Shown: positions 63,157 to 64,000 of the stretch, one piece after another
Layout: each line of letters begins with the position of its first letter
How positions within the stretch are numbered: position 1 is the first letter of the stretch
Source: Pseudomonas mosselii
Lineage (GTDB): Bacteria > Pseudomonadota > Gammaproteobacteria > Pseudomonadales > Pseudomonadaceae
Direction: 5' to 3'
NCBI RefSeq assembly: GCF_003205295.1
Contig: NZ_QJRP01000006.1
Coordinates: 186,001-250,000 of the forward strand
Length of the DNA stretch: 64,000 nt
Translations under genes and position numbers: made by a program
The notes under the pieces: generated by a model
What the model saw: the letters and a program-made list of their open reading frames with translations, nothing else
What the model was told of the DNA's origin: nothing
The model's database searches: none

Positions 63157-64000
63157 TCAACGGCTGACGGAGACCTTGCTGAAGTCCTGCCGCCCGAACG
63201 GGCTCACCTGATAACCCTCGACCCCTTTGTGCAGCAGCGCCGCCGCCGTCGGATGCGCCAGCGGCAGCCACAGCGCCTGCTGCTGGATCAGCGTCTGCGC
63301 CTGCTGGTACAGGCGACTGCGCACGCTCTGGTCGTTGGTGGTGCGCCCGGCGTTGATCAGCTGGTCCAGTCGGCTGTCGCAGAAACGCGCGAAGTTGGTC
63401 CCGGACTTGACCGCTGCGCAGGCAAACTGCGGGCTGAGGAAGTTGTCCGGGTCGCCATTATCACCGGCCCAGCCCATGAACAGCAGGTCGTGCTCGCCGG
63501 CCTTGGCGCGGCGGATCAGCTCGCCCCATTCGATGGTGCGGATCTCGGCCTTGATACCGACCTTGGCCAGGTCCGCCTGGAGCATCTGCGCGCCGAGGCT
63601 GGGGTTGGGATTGAGCAGGCTGCCCGCCGGGCGGGTCCAGATCGTGGTCTCGAAGCCCTTGGCCAGGCCGGCCTTGGCCAGCAGCGCCTTGGCCTTCTTC
63701 TGGTCCAGGGCATAGCCGGGCAGGTCCTTGGCGTAGCTCCAGGTATTTGGCGGATAGGGGCCGTTGGCGGCGGTGGCGGTGCCTTCGAACACCGCCTTCA
63801 GGTAGGCGGCCTTGTCGAAGGCCAGGTTGATCGCCTGGCGTACCTCGGGTTTGTCCAGCGGCGGATGCTGGCTGTTGAGGGCGACGAAGGCGGTCATGAA
63901 CGCCGGCGTGGTCACCACCTCGAGATTACCGTCCTTGCCGGCCTCGGCGATGTCCAGCGGCTTGGGCGACAGGGCCACCTGGCACTCGCCGCGCTTGAGC
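63157..64000 (-). CDS. Peptide-type ABC transporter substrate-binding protein, N-terminal part off window
   Basis: The visible 281 residues are the C-terminal half of a DppA/OppA-family (SBP bac 5) protein. Typical segments are FVALNSQHPPLDKPEVRQAINLAFDKAAYL, GPYPPNTWSYAKDLPGYALDQKKAKALLAKAGL and LLFMGWAGDNGDPDNFLSPQFACAAV (the ligand-gate region). The start and signal peptide lie beyond the window's right edge, since the frame is open to base 64000. Substrate class is probably di- or oligopeptides. Confidence 0.93.
   Translation of the reverse strand, partial: LKRGECQVALSPKPLDIAEAGKDGNLEVVTTPAFMTAFVALNSQHPPLDKPEVRQAINLAFDKAAYLKAVFEGTATAANGPYPPNTWSYAKDLPGYALDQKKAKALLAKAGLAKGFETTIWTRPAGSLLNPNPSLGAQMLQADLAKVGIKAEIRTIEWGELIRRAKAGEHDLLFMGWAGDNGDPDNFLSPQFACAAVKSGTNFARFCDSRLDQLINAGRTTNDQSVRSRLYQQAQTLIQQQALWLPLAHPTAAALLHKGVEGYQVSPFGRQDFSKVSVSR

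Overview
The window is ordinary chromosomal DNA of a fluorescent Pseudomonas, most likely of the P. putida group. The reasons are the high GC, the proteins (Crc, AlgC, SpuD/PotF-type binding protein, AphA-type acetylpolyamine amidohydrolase, elongated PstC/PstA), the abundant P. putida-type REP elements (two sequence families at 14 loci), and a gene order that I recall from P. putida chromosomes (oadA ... aspA ... purEK ... pstSCAB-phoU ... phoBR ... ubiCA ... recG-oxyR ... tonB-exbDB ... spoT-rpoZ ... gmk ... crc-pyrE ... argB-algC-dut-coaBC-radC). That comparison is from memory, not a search. I see no rRNA, tRNA, CRISPR array, prophage or insertion sequence.

Layout, left to right. 0-1.7 kb: 3' part of oadA (pyruvate carboxylase biotin subunit). 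1.8-8.6 kb: a polyamine-flavoured block with two GNAT acetyltransferases and a PaiB-like protein in one operon, a divergent MocR regulator, a PotF/SpuD-type binding protein with an acetylpolyamine amidohydrolase, and an AraC regulator. 8.7-17.1 kb: aspA and a divergent LysR gene, purEK behind a structured leader, two small envelope proteins, a hexose-6-phosphate mutarotase, an acyl-CoA thioesterase and an MHS-type transporter. 17.2-30.2 kb: the phosphate region pstS / pstCAB / phoU, a CheY-like regulator, an M23 peptidase, a CorC-like membrane protein and phoBR, with candidate Pho boxes before pstS, pstC and phoB. 30.3-36.3 kb: a small repeat-motif secreted protein, ubiCA, rubredoxin and its reductase, HU, an SCP2-like protein and a YbaK-HDOD protein.

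36.4-46.5 kb: recG-oxyR, the exbB-exbD-tonB energy-transducing operon, a nucleoside-diphosphate-sugar epimerase-like protein, a lipoprotein, and the stringent-response group rpoZ-spoT-ridA. 46.6-51.8 kb: a REP-bounded cassette of LysR, glutamate-putrescine ligase-like protein, gamma-glutamyl-GABA hydrolase-like protein and APC permease. It sits between rpoZ and gmk, which are neighbours in many gammaproteobacteria. 51.8-64 kb: gmk-yicC, rph, crc, pyrE, a zinc-ribbon protein, a three-gene envelope lipoprotein cassette (CsgG-like, DUF4810-like, DUF799-like), argB-algC-dut-coaBC, radC and the C-terminal part of a peptide-binding protein.

Functionally the window combines phosphate sensing and uptake (PhoBR-Pst), iron/TonB energisation, oxidative-stress and stringent-response control, nucleotide synthesis (purEK, pyrE, gmk, dut), and two separate polyamine modules. 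The observations most worth following are a 12-bp-periodic array of DnaA-box-like 9-mers inside the coding sequence of the MocR regulator, the three-lipoprotein CsgG-like cassette, the structured purE leader, the REP-bounded puu-like cassette between rpoZ and gmk, and a perfect 41-bp-arm palindrome built on a REP pair.
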